NCBI RefSeq assembly: GCF_900182955.1
Contig: NZ_FXUL01000009.1
Coordinates: 1 to 64,000 of the forward strand
Direction of reading: 5' to 3'
Origin: Noviherbaspirillum suwonense
GTDB lineage: Bacteria > Pseudomonadota > Gammaproteobacteria > Burkholderiales > Burkholderiaceae_D
DNA: 64,000 nt
Below the pieces are notes generated by a model. That model was not told the origin of the DNA, searched no databases, and saw nothing but the letters and a program-made list of their open reading frames with translations. The translations under genes and the position numbers were made by a program. Shown in pieces: positions 16,536 to 26,987 of the stretch. Numbering within the stretch: position 1 is the stretch's first letter; each line of letters starts with the position of its first letter.

Positions 16536-19259
16536 ATGAAACGACCGATTTCTTCGCAGGACTCCACTGACCTTTCATATACGTTCCGACCTTTACTGCC
16601 TGACAGTGTTAACCACACGACGCCAGAGGGGAATAAACAGGAAGGATTAGTCCACCTGCTGGAAAACTATACCTTGGCCGCACTGCTGGATCTAATCGAT
16701 GACCTGACAAATAGTCAAGAATTTTCGGAGGGTGATCCGACAACTGAGGACTCGGATTACGCTTACGAAGATCGGCGCCTGCTAAAGGCGATGACGGTAA
16801 CCGGCAAGGACGCGGTGACTTTCCTGACTAAAGGCCGCCTTCCGGACGACCGGTCGCGCCGAAGCGACGTCGCGGAGCTAGTCATGGGCGTCGATGAACC
16901 AAAATTACATCTCGCGTTGCTCAAGCTCGGAAACTTTGTTTTTGCGCCCAAAGCAGACCAGTCTTTACAGGCATTTCTCGACGCAGCCAACCTGGCGTCA
17001 ACCACGATTTTTAAAGACGTTTGTCTTCAGCTGCAATTCGTCCTTTACTTTGACGTGAACGCCGTCATTGACAACGTGGTGAGCTTGATCGAACTGGATC
17101 GGGGGTTTAATGCAATAAGGATTATCGATAACGGCTCATCAACGAGGGATCCTGAAGAACGTCTTAAAAAAAAATTGTTCGATGCACTTTCCCAAACGAT
17201 GAAGCCGAAAGCTTCCATCATCGGAGGCGTTTTTCCAGTACCTGATTCCTACCTTCGACACCTCGTGCATTTCATGAAGGCATGCACAACAGTCCATACG
17301 TTCGAACTCGGGCGCCTTGTGCAGAAAGCCTGGACGTCTGATGCGAAAGACGTGTACCAGATGCTGTTGCAGTGTCTAAAGCAGCAAACGCAACTTGAAG
17401 TTCTCCACATCGCGGCTACAACAGCATGGGAGCATGAGCTCATTGGCAAATTTGTGGAGTCTAACCATACGATAACGAGCTTGAGCATCGATATGGTGGA
17501 CCCGTTCTTCCCGCCGTCGCTGATCGAGGGTCTCAAGAATAATCGTTCGCTCGAAACTTTGCATTTATCTGTATTAAATAGTGTCTTGCCGGCCAGTACA
17601 ACAAAGGAACACAGCCTCTTCCCGCTTCTGACAATCTTCAAGAACAACCATTGTTCCGCAAGGGAGCTGATACTGGACCTTCACCGTTGGAACGCCGACG
17701 ACATCGGCGCATATGTCAATGTTGAAGAAGATTCCGAAGAAGGCCAGACCTTTATCGAGAGCCTGTTGACGAACAACACCACGCTCAATTCGCTCACCTT
17801 GATTTTTCCAGAGGAATCCCGGATTGATTTGCTCCCGTTAGGTAGGGGGATAAAACATAACCGGGCCCTTGAAAAACTGGAAGTCGAATTTCGTCGAGTT
17901 CGAGGCGTCGATTGTGGGCATCAACCAGACATTCTTCCGGACACGATACTGGCGTTCCTGGACAACGTAGCCAAGAATATAAGCCTGTCAAACCTCTTTG
18001 TCACAGGCATCTCCGGAACAGATAGCAAAGCGGCCGAAACATTAAAGACCATCAGTGCGCGCAACGCCTGCTTTCAAAAATATGCGTGTTCGTCATCCTA
18101 CTTGCTCGGCGCAATATCCGGCTTTCTCGTCACAAAGGATATACCGGTTGATGTGGCGCCGACGGTCCAGAAATACCTCGGCGATAAGCGTCTGCTTGCC
18201 GCTAGCAGAGCGCTGGCTTGCGTCAACAGTGCGAGCAACGACTGGGCACAAGCAGTTCTTCGCAATGAGTCTGCCGCCCAACTGAAACTGGTACTCGAGA
18301 CACCGCCGGCCGATCATAACGCTGCCGTAAAAAACATGGTTCATCTTCTTGGGATGATCTTGACCAGGAAGCCGGATTTTGCAGGAGACGTCATACCCCG
18401 GATCAAGGAGAGCGTTTTCCTGGCAGATGCGCTTGTTCACTGGCTGAGTAAAGACGCTTCTACCTTCAGGATCCTGGCGGAGCGCCTGAACGAAGCGGGC
18501 GGTAAGCAGATTTCGCGAAAGCAGGTTATCAGCGATTACGTAGGCGGGCACAAGAAATTCCCGAACATCCATAAACGGCTTCTGTTACTTGAGAAAAAAT
18601 TCGCTCCCGATCAGAGCCACCTGGCAAGCTTCATGAATAAGCAAGTCGATTATGACGAGATTGATTTGCGTGAACTGCAGGCGTTTGTCGGATATGACTC
18701 CGTCGATCCGGTTTCCGATTTCAGCGCCGTACTCGCGTGGTGCATAAAGAATGCCGAGGCCGAACTATACGTCGCCTATATGGCCAATTATCCTGATTGC
18801 TGGCTGTCCACAATGGGTTTCCTTCCGAAGTTTCGACAACGCTTTCTTTCCTCGCTGGCCTTGAGCAGACAAGTAAGGCTGCTGCAGATCGTCGATTACG
18901 GGGTGCAGGGAGATGCCGCAGTCGTCGAATCGCTGTTGTCGGATGGATCGCTGGAATGGCTGACCTTGTCGAACGCAGGCTGCATGGGAGCGGACTTCAA
19001 TCTGATCGTCAACAAGCTGGCGGCGAACACCAAGCTCAGACAACTGGAAATTGGTTTTCACCCTATGTCGAATATGTTTCCGCTCACAGAACAAATTAGG
19101 GAGATGTTCCAGGCAAATCAAGTCCTCGAGCGTCTGATCTTGCGCGTACCTGTCGTTCATCCCGAATATGCTCTGCTCGAACGACTGGCAAGCGCCGAGA
19201 GCCGCTTCCAACTGCACGCCAGCAGTGTCGATTTCGAGAACATCACGGGCGAAGGTTGA
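16536..19259 (+). CDS. Large leucine-rich-repeat-like orphan protein (candidate effector), AT-richer than neighbours
   Basis: A 907-residue protein of unknown family. Irregular ribonuclease-inhibitor-style LRR units of the form N-x-x-[LI]-x-x-L-x-[LIV] recur near residues 285, 309 (NHTITSLSID), 334 (NNRSLETLHLS), 373, 413 (NTTLNSLTLI), 442 (NRALEKLEVEF) and 482, then again near 802 (DGSLEWLTLSN), 831 (NTKLRQLEIGF) and 860 (NQVLERLILRV). A helical, non-repeat region lies at about 500-790. The N-terminal 40 residues are polar and rich in Ser, Thr and Pro, with no signal peptide or membrane segment. Base use differs sharply from neighbours (only 23 G/C in the 60 bases 17161-17220) and codons ending in A/T are common. 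It stands alone, 158 bases after glxR and convergent with the FadB-like gene, which suggests transfer. A secreted effector role is inferred, not shown. Confidence 0.85.
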   Translation: MKRPISSQDSTDLSYTFRPLLPDSVNHTTPEGNKQEGLVHLLENYTLAALLDLIDDLTNSQEFSEGDPTTEDSDYAYEDRRLLKAMTVTGKDAVTFLTKGRLPDDRSRRSDVAELVMGVDEPKLHLALLKLGNFVFAPKADQSLQAFLDAANLASTTIFKDVCLQLQFVLYFDVNAVIDNVVSLIELDRGFNAIRIIDNGSSTRDPEERLKKKLFDALSQTMKPKASIIGGVFPVPDSYLRHLVHFMKACTTVHTFELGRLVQKAWTSDAKDVYQMLLQCLKQQTQLEVLHIAATTAWEHELIGKFVESNHTITSLSIDMVDPFFPPSLIEGLKNNRSLETLHLSVLNSVLPASTTKEHSLFPLLTIFKNNHCSARELILDLHRWNADDIGAYVNVEEDSEEGQTFIESLLTNNTTLNSLTLIFPEESRIDLLPLGRGIKHNRALEKLEVEFRRVRGVDCGHQPDILPDTILAFLDNVAKNISLSNLFVTGISGTDSKAAETLKTISARNACFQKYACSSSYLLGAISGFLVTKDIPVDVAPTVQKYLGDKRLLAASRALACVNSASNDWAQAVLRNESAAQLKLVLETPPADHNAAVKNMVHLLGMILTRKPDFAGDVIPRIKESVFLADALVHWLSKDASTFRILAERLNEAGGKQISRKQVISDYVGGHKKFPNIHKRLLLLEKKFAPDQSHLASFMNKQVDYDEIDLRELQAFVGYDSVDPVSDFSAVLAWCIKNAEAELYVAYMANYPDCWLSTMGFLPKFRQRFLSSLALSRQVRLLQIVDYGVQGDAAVVESLLSDGSLEWLTLSNAGCMGADFNLIVNKLAANTKLRQLEIGFHPMSNMFPLTEQIREMFQANQVLERLILRVPVVHPEYALLERLASAESRFQLHASSVDFENITGEG

Positions 19260-19397
19260 GCCGCTATGACTGCACCAGGATGCCGCCAGGCCTTCCGGTC
19301 CGACAAGGCCCGCAGGTTGCGCTGACGAAGGAAGCCCGGGAGTGGAAGCCGCGAAGGGTGCTAGAAGGTCTAGTTCGCGGCAACCCTACCGCCTGCG

Positions 19398-21476
<2,079 letters not shown>

Positions 21477-21518
21477 AAGGTTTTCTCCGGGTTTGGGTGG
21501 TTGATGGACGTTCAGCCG

Positions 21519-23273
21519 CTATGCGTCCGATGACACGTTCGTGGCAATGGCGAGGTAACGGTCGAGCTGGTCGCGCACGGCCTTCTTGTTGTACTTGCCG
21601 ACGCTGGTCTTGGGTATGTCGCGGGTGATGGCGACCAGTCTGGGCAGCATCCAGCGCGTGATCTTGCCGGTGGCGACGCCATGCTCGACCAGGAAGTCGA
21701 TCACGTCCTGCGCGCAGGCCTGGTGGCCCGGACGCAGGCTGACCAGCGCCAGCGGCTTTTCGCCCCAGACCGGGTCAGGCACGCCGACCACCATGGCCTC
21801 GGACACGAAGTCGGCCATCGAGATCAGGTTTTCCAGCAGCACGGTCGGCACCATCTCGGCGCCGCTGCGTATTACGTCCTTGAGCCGGTCGGCGATGACG
21901 ATATAGCCGTCGGCGTCGATCTTCGCGATGTCGCCGGTATGGAACCAGCCGCCCTGCCAGGCTTCGGCGCTGCGCTCGGGCTCGCGGAAATACCGCTCGG
22001 TGACCCATGGCCCGCGTATCAGGATCTCGCCCACGGTCCGGTCGTCATGCGGCACCGGCTGGCCCTCCTCGTCGACCACCCGCACTTCCAGGCCGGGCAC
22101 CGGCAGGCCGGTCTTGACCATCACTTCGTCCAGCCGCTGGCGCTCCCAGCCGACCATGTGCTTCTTGACGAAGGAAACGATGGTGGTCGGCGCGGTCTCG
22201 GTCATGCCATAGCCCGAACTGACGCGAAAGCCCGGCATCATCCTTTCCAGCTTGGTCTTCAGCCCCAGCGGCAGCGCGCCGCCGCCGACGCCGATGCGCT
22301 CCAGGCTGCTCAGGTCGTATTTCGGCAGGTCTTCGTATTCGAGCAGCATCGCGGCCACGGTCGGCACGATGCCGACGCTGGTGACCTTTTCGCGCTCCAC
22401 CAGTTCGCAGAATCCCTGCACAGTGAAAGCGCCGGGCAGCACGATCTTCTGTGCGCTGAACACATGAAGGAAGGGCGCGCCCCAGCCATGGATATGGAAC
22501 ATCGGCGTGTTCAGCAGCGGCACCGCGTTCTCGCCCGGCTTGACGCCGAGGCCGGCGGCGATATCGTGGCCGGGAATGTTGGTGATGCCCGGCATCGCCA
22601 TGATGTGCAGCGTCATCAGGTAGAGCTGGCGGTGGGTGAAGGTTGCGCCCTTGGGCTGGCCGGTGGTGCCGGTGGTGTAGCACAGCGTGGCGTTGGTGTC
22701 CTCGTGCAGGTAGGGCCAGTCAAACTCATCCGGCTGGTCGGCCAGCAGGCTTTCGTACGACACCATGCCGGCGATGCGGGTGTCCGGCAGGCCGGGACGG
22801 TCGGACATGTAGACGAAGGTCTCCACCGTGTCCTTGATGCGGTCGTAGATCGCCTCCAGCAGCGGCAGCACCGTGTCGTCCACGAAGATGACCTTGTCCT
22901 GCGCATGGTTGATGGTATAGATCACGTGCTCGGGCGCGAGCCGCACGTTGATCGGGTGCAGCGTCGCGCCGATGCAGGGCACCGCGTAATACAGTTCCAG
23001 GTGGCGATGGGTATTGAGCGCCATCGTGCCGATGCGGTCGCCCGGCTCGCCGGGGCTGCCGGCCTTCACGCCCAGCGTCGCCTGCAGCGCATGGGCGAGC
23101 TGCGACGTGCGCCGATGCCACTGCTTCCAGGTGAAGCGCGCATAGTCGCCGCTCAGGTGGTTGCGGTAGACCACGCCGACCTGGTCCGGATACAGGCTGA
23201 CCGGCCGCTTCATGAAAGTGGTCAGCAGCAGCGGGTAATGGGTGCTGAACTCCGGGTATGTCCTGGCTTCCAT
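21519..23273 (-). CDS. Acyl-CoA synthetase (AMP-forming fatty-acid-CoA ligase family)
   Basis: A 584-residue ANL-superfamily ligase that activates a carboxylic acid with ATP and CoA. The P-loop-like motif CYTTGTTGQPKGA, the SSGYGMTETAPTT motif, the hinge TGDIAKIDADGYIVIADRLKDVIRSG and the catalytic C-terminal Lys in IPKTSVGKYNKKAV are all present. The sequence is of the medium/long-chain type rather than acetyl-CoA synthetase. Start ATG 23273 is preceded by AAGGAGACAGC. It lies between two alpha/beta hydrolases and the FadB-like gene, consistent with hydrolysis of an ester or lactone, activation and beta-oxidation. Confidence 0.92.
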   Translation of the reverse strand: MEARTYPEFSTHYPLLLTTFMKRPVSLYPDQVGVVYRNHLSGDYARFTWKQWHRRTSQLAHALQATLGVKAGSPGEPGDRIGTMALNTHRHLELYYAVPCIGATLHPINVRLAPEHVIYTINHAQDKVIFVDDTVLPLLEAIYDRIKDTVETFVYMSDRPGLPDTRIAGMVSYESLLADQPDEFDWPYLHEDTNATLCYTTGTTGQPKGATFTHRQLYLMTLHIMAMPGITNIPGHDIAAGLGVKPGENAVPLLNTPMFHIHGWGAPFLHVFSAQKIVLPGAFTVQGFCELVEREKVTSVGIVPTVAAMLLEYEDLPKYDLSSLERIGVGGGALPLGLKTKLERMMPGFRVSSGYGMTETAPTTIVSFVKKHMVGWERQRLDEVMVKTGLPVPGLEVRVVDEEGQPVPHDDRTVGEILIRGPWVTERYFREPERSAEAWQGGWFHTGDIAKIDADGYIVIADRLKDVIRSGAEMVPTVLLENLISMADFVSEAMVVGVPDPVWGEKPLALVSLRPGHQACAQDVIDFLVEHGVATGKITRWMLPRLVAITRDIPKTSVGKYNKKAVRDQLDRYLAIATNVSSDA

Positions 23274-23374
23274 GCTGTCTCCTTTTGTCCTGGCGCCGCT
23301 GGATCGGGTCGGGCCGTGGCATGCCGCGATGCCCTTCTATGCGCGAAGTGATTCGATATGCCGCTGGGTTGAAT

Positions 23375-24028
23375 TCAGGACGGCGGGGTTGCGTAATCCT
23401 GCAGCGCTTCGTCGACGCCGATGCGTTCGAGCGACAGCAGGTCCATCGTTGCCTGCAGCCACTCCGGCACCTCGCGGGTGCAGACGGCGATCGGCCGCTC
23501 CAGGTCCGAGTTCTGGGCCGCCAGCATCGCGTAATTGCTCGCATATTCGGGCGGACGCGCGTCAGTCGCCAGGTCGGCGATCGCATACGGGTCGGGCGGC
23601 CCGCGCCAGGTGGCGTCGACCACCGGGATGTAGGGATTCTTTGCCGGCGTGCCGCCGCCCGCCAGACCGGGGCCGTCCAGCAGGATCATGCCGCGCACCT
23701 GCCGCGGGCGGGCGCCGGCCAGCAGCAGGCCGACGTAGGCGCCCAGGTCGCGGCCAGCCACGGTGGCCGCGCCGAGATGCGCGAGCGCGCTGTCGGCGTC
23801 AGCCATCAGGAACTCGCAGCTGTAGCCCCCGCCCGGCGGTATGTCGGATGCGCCATGCCCGGTGAAGTCGAGCGCATGGACCGGTCCGGGCCAGCCTGCG
23901 AAAGGCAGCGGCAGCGTCGCCGGCGAATGTTCGCCCAGGCCGTGCAGCAGCAGCAGCGGATGGCCCGCGCCGTCGCTGAGCTTGTGCAGCGCCAGCCTGA
24001 CGCGGTTGTGATAAATGAATTCGGTCAT
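23375..24028 (-). CDS. Alpha/beta hydrolase with Asp at the nucleophile position, short C-terminus
   Basis: A 217-residue alpha/beta-hydrolase-fold protein. The oxyanion motif LLLHGLGEHS and LDFTGHGASD are clear, but the nucleophile elbow reads VAGRDLGAYVG with Asp94, as in haloalkane dehalogenases and epoxide hydrolases, not Ser. The protein is shorter than most family members, and I see no C-terminal GH motif carrying the catalytic His, so it may be truncated or inactive. The ATG at 24028 overlaps the upstream hydrolase stop codon (ATGA), implying translational coupling; the longer open frame up to 24349 lies within that gene and is rejected. Confidence 0.8.
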   Translation of the reverse strand: MTEFIYHNRVRLALHKLSDGAGHPLLLLHGLGEHSPATLPLPFAGWPGPVHALDFTGHGASDIPPGGGYSCEFLMADADSALAHLGAATVAGRDLGAYVGLLLAGARPRQVRGMILLDGPGLAGGGTPAKNPYIPVVDATWRGPPDPYAIADLATDARPPEYASNYAMLAAQNSDLERPIAVCTREVPEWLQATMDLLSLERIGVDEALQDYATPPS

Positions 24029-24954
24029 CTGCGCAGGAAGTCGACGATCAGCGCTGCGGTTTCGCGGGGCCGCTCGATATGGATGAAATGCCCGGTGTCC
24101 TGCATCACCTCGACCTGGGTCGACGGCGGGAAGTAGGGCGCCAGCTTGTCCGGGTTCGCATCCCAGCCCATCGGTTCGCGCAGCGTGCCGAACAGCGCCA
24201 GCATCGGCACCGGAAAGCCCGGCAGCCTGTCCGTCATCCAGCGCGATCGGAACGGGCCGAAACCGCCGGGCCGCAATGCCGGGTCGATTTTCCAGCGCCA
24301 GCCTTCGGCATCGTGCTGCGCGCCCCTGGTCACCAGGTAGCACAGCCATTCATGCGACAGCCGCGGGTTCATCTTCGCCCGGCGGCGCGCAAGGTCTTCC
24401 AGCGTGCCCGGCTTGCGGACGCGGCCCGCCACGCTGCGCCGGTCGTCGAGCCAGTCGGTGATGATGTCGGCCGTCATCGACTTGCGCTCATGCATCGCGC
24501 TGTCCGGGTGCGGGCTGCGGAAGGGCAGGCCGTCGATGGAGACGAAGCGGGTGAAGCGGTGCGGCAGCGCCTGTATCGTGTGCACCAGCAGCGAGCCGCC
24601 CTTGCTGTGGCCGACAGCGACCATGGGCGCGCGCGTGATCGAATCGGCCACGGCCAGCATGTCCCGCTCGTCCGCTACCCAGCTGTACAGCGCCGCATGT
24701 TCCGAGTCGCCGTGGCCGCGCTGGTCGTAGGACACGACCCGGTAGCCGGCGTCGGCCAGCAGCGGCGCGAAGACGTCGAAGGTGCGCGCGAAGTCGAATG
24801 CGCCATGCACCAGCAGCAGCGGCGGCGCGTCGATCGCGCCCCATTCGTAGACTGCCAGCGCAATGCCGCTGGCGTGGACTGTACGCTGGCGGTCTGGTGG
24901 ACGGGCCAGCGGATAGGCGCTGAACCTGAGGGCGTCGGGGTCGATGGCGCTCAT
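24025..24954 (-). CDS. Alpha/beta hydrolase (serine type)
   Basis: A 309-residue alpha/beta hydrolase with the full triad layout: oxyanion motif LLLVHGAFDFART, YDQRGHGDSEHA, nucleophile elbow VAVGHSKGGSLLV with Ser, and a C-terminal QDTGHFIHIERP with the catalytic His. Family members hydrolyse esters or lactones or cleave C-C bonds; the substrate is unknown. ATG 24954 is taken because family homology begins soon after it (the frame is open to 25029). It is first in a four-gene operon: hydrolase, hydrolase, acyl-CoA ligase, FadB-like enzyme. Confidence 0.88.
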   Translation of the reverse strand: MSAIDPDALRFSAYPLARPPDRQRTVHASGIALAVYEWGAIDAPPLLLVHGAFDFARTFDVFAPLLADAGYRVVSYDQRGHGDSEHAALYSWVADERDMLAVADSITRAPMVAVGHSKGGSLLVHTIQALPHRFTRFVSIDGLPFRSPHPDSAMHERKSMTADIITDWLDDRRSVAGRVRKPGTLEDLARRRAKMNPRLSHEWLCYLVTRGAQHDAEGWRWKIDPALRPGGFGPFRSRWMTDRLPGFPVPMLALFGTLREPMGWDANPDKLAPYFPPSTQVEVMQDTGHFIHIERPRETAALIVDFLRR

Positions 24955-25204
24955 CCGCGTTGCGCCATGGGTGGATGCATGGGCGCATCGACACCTGCGT
25001 CTCGCAGGGCGTCGGGAGTAAAAAAACATTCATTCAGTTCTGGCATGCTGTCTCGTCGCCGGTCATGGCCTGGGCTTGTTGTATTTTTATCTTACCAGTT
25101 GTTCCAGCCGGGTGTAACAGGACAGCTGGCGAGGGCGGGTTCCCAACCCGCCGTCCTGCCGCCGCATTGCTGGCGCGGCATCAGCGCTTGTCGCGCTTCC
25201 GATA
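24955..25204. other. Intergenic region with GC-rich hairpin
   Basis: This non-coding stretch should hold the promoter of the minus-strand hydrolase operon. A perfect hairpin GGCGGGTT-CCC-AACCCGCC occupies 25134-25152. There is no T-run after it in either direction. No gene is evident. Confidence 0.5.
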
Positions 25205-25269
25205 TTTACTCTGACAGTAAACGTTCGCTCCTGCGCTTAATTGATTTCGTTTTGCGGCACGGATAAGGT
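25205..25269 (+). promoter_or_regulatory. Candidate promoter and operator of the malonate operon
   Basis: TTGATT (25241-25246), a 17-base spacer and TAAGGT (25264-25269) form a plausible sigma-70 promoter. Just upstream lies the inverted repeat TTTACT-CTGAC-AGTAAA (25205-25221), suitable for a dimeric regulator. Malonate operons elsewhere are controlled by LysR (MdcR) or GntR (MatR, MdcY) proteins. None is encoded next to this operon. Confidence 0.4.
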
Positions 25270-25326
25270 GGGTCATCAAAAAAATAACGATCGCCATTGC
25301 GCAACCCCCATTAAAAGGAGACAGCC

Positions 25327-25395
25327 ATGCCCGTGGACACACTTGAGAATTCCTTGTCGTTACGCTCCCTGCACCCATCGGCGCCGCGCGAATGA
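25327..25395 (+). CDS. Possible 22-codon leader ORF before matC
   Basis: ATG 25327 follows an excellent AAAAGGAGACAGCC and encodes MPVDTLENSLSLRSLHPSAPRE before TGA. An 8-codon ORF (ATG 25392) overlaps its stop. A hairpin CGCCCG/CGGGCG (25458-25463 with 25475-25480) lies between it and matC. It could be a leader peptide or the remnant of a lost gene. Nothing in its codons points to a specific attenuation mechanism. Confidence 0.3.
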   Translation: MPVDTLENSLSLRSLHPSAPRE

Positions 25396-25513
25396 ACGCG
25401 CCCATTGCATCGTCGTAAAACCTGTTCGCACTGGAAACAATCCGTGTTCTAGCGCGTCGCCCGGCATCGGGTGACGGGCGCAGTGCCAGCGCTGCTTTTC
25501 GAAGGAGAGAATC

Positions 25514-26953
25514 GTGTCTTCCCATATGATTTCAATTTATGCGCTGGTGGCAATGTTTATCATTGCCACCATCCTGCCCATCAACATGGGTGTTCTCGCG
25601 TTTGTCGGCGCGTTCCTGGTAGGCACGCTGGTTGCCGGCATGCAGACGAAGGGAATCATGGCCGGGTTTCCTGCCGAGCTCTTCCTCACGCTCGTCGGCA
25701 TTACGTTTCTATTTGCGCAGGCCCAGAACAACGGCACGATCGACGGCCTGGTGCGGCTTGCGCTGCGCGCGGTCGGGGGACGTGTCGCGGCGATTCCGTG
25801 GATCATGTTCGGCATCGCGGCCATGCTGACCGCGGTCGGCGCGGTCAGTCCCGCAGCCGTTGCCATCATTGCCCCGATCGCCCTTGGCTTCGCAGCCAAG
25901 CATGGCATCAATCCCTTGATGATGGGCCTGCTGGTGATACACGGCGCGCAAGCCGGCGGCTTCTCGCCGATCAGTATCTATGGCGGCATCACCAACAAGA
26001 TCGTCCAGCAGGCCGGCTTGCCGCTGAGCCCGCTGACAACCGCCTTTGCCAGCTTCGGCGTCAACTTTGCCGTGGCGCTCCTGCTGTTTTTCCTGTTCGG
26101 CGGCTTCCGCCTGATGCGGCCTGCAAGGACCGTGCCGCGGCACACCGGCGCAGGACTGGCGATGGCGGCGTTTGCGATGCCCAAGGTCGTGCCGGCCCAG
26201 GCGCAGCGGATTGTCAACGACGCAGAAGGCGAAGCGCTGACCGAAGAAACACCGGCCATGGCGCGTTCGGCGCAAGTCGACCCCGCTACCGGCGGAAGCA
26301 CCGGTGGCGGTGCCGCTGCCGCGGCCGCCACGCCGGCCGCGGATGCTTCAGTGTCCGACAATTTGAACGTCCATCAACTGGCCACCATTGCGGGACTCAT
26401 CGCGCTTGCGATCCTGACGCTCGTCTACAAGCTCGATATCGGCTTTGTCGCCATCACCATCGGCCTGGTGCTCTCGATGATGGCGCCCAACGTCCAGAAA
26501 CGCGCCATCTCGCAGGTATCCTGGCCCGAAATCATGCTGATCGTCGGCGTCAGCACCTACGTCGGCGTGATGGAAAAGATGGGGACGATTTCCTTTGTCG
26601 GGAACAGCGTGGCCGGCCTGACCTCGCCGATGGTGGCAGCGCTGCTGCTGTGCTTCGTCGGCGCCGTGGTGTCGGCATTTGCTTCGTCGACGGCCGTGCT
26701 CGGCTCACTGATTCCCCTGGCCGTGCCATTCCTGCAGCAAGGCACGGGCGTCGATGCGATCGGCTTTATCGCCGCGATGGCCGTGTCCTCCACCATTGTC
26801 GATGTCAGCCCATTCTCCACCAACGGGGCCCTGGTGCTGGCGAATGCGCAAGGCGTGGATCGCGATGTCTTCCTGCGCCAGCTGATGATTTATGGCGCCA
26901 TCGTCACCGTCGCGGCCCCGGTCCTTGTGTGGCTGCTGTTCATCGTGCTTTGA
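25514..26953 (+). CDS. matC: Malonate/dicarboxylate carrier, MatC family
   Basis: A 479-residue integral membrane protein with about a dozen hydrophobic segments. The N-terminal half fits the dicarboxylate carrier MatC domain: short-spaced helices, LTLVGITFLFAQAQNNGTID, then the helical-hairpin loop HGAQAGGFSPISIYGGITN. A polar Ala/Gly-rich cytoplasmic linker at about residues 205-280 (GGSTGGGAAAAAATPAAD) joins the halves. The C-terminal half mirrors the first (FVGAVVSAFASSTAVLGSLIPLAVPF, DVSPFSTNGALVLANA). Start is GTG 25514 with AAGGAGAG upstream. It leads the malonate decarboxylase operon, replacing the MdcF or MdcLM carriers found in other mdc clusters. Confidence 0.9.
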   Translation: MSSHMISIYALVAMFIIATILPINMGVLAFVGAFLVGTLVAGMQTKGIMAGFPAELFLTLVGITFLFAQAQNNGTIDGLVRLALRAVGGRVAAIPWIMFGIAAMLTAVGAVSPAAVAIIAPIALGFAAKHGINPLMMGLLVIHGAQAGGFSPISIYGGITNKIVQQAGLPLSPLTTAFASFGVNFAVALLLFFLFGGFRLMRPARTVPRHTGAGLAMAAFAMPKVVPAQAQRIVNDAEGEALTEETPAMARSAQVDPATGGSTGGGAAAAAATPAADASVSDNLNVHQLATIAGLIALAILTLVYKLDIGFVAITIGLVLSMMAPNVQKRAISQVSWPEIMLIVGVSTYVGVMEKMGTISFVGNSVAGLTSPMVAALLLCFVGAVVSAFASSTAVLGSLIPLAVPFLQQGTGVDAIGFIAAMAVSSTIVDVSPFSTNGALVLANAQGVDRDVFLRQLMIYGAIVTVAAPVLVWLLFIVL

Positions 26954-26987
26954 GCGATGCGTCTGTCAATCTTTGTGGAGAATAAAA

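Noticed and set aside
24029-24349. Extended N-terminus of the Asp-nucleophile hydrolase
   Set aside because: This part is an out-of-frame reading of the upstream hydrolase; ATG 24028 overlaps that gene's stop codon and begins the fold.
25134-25152. GGCGGGTT-CCC-AACCCGCC hairpin as an intrinsic terminator
   Set aside because: There is no T-run on either strand and it lies upstream, not downstream, of the flanking genes.
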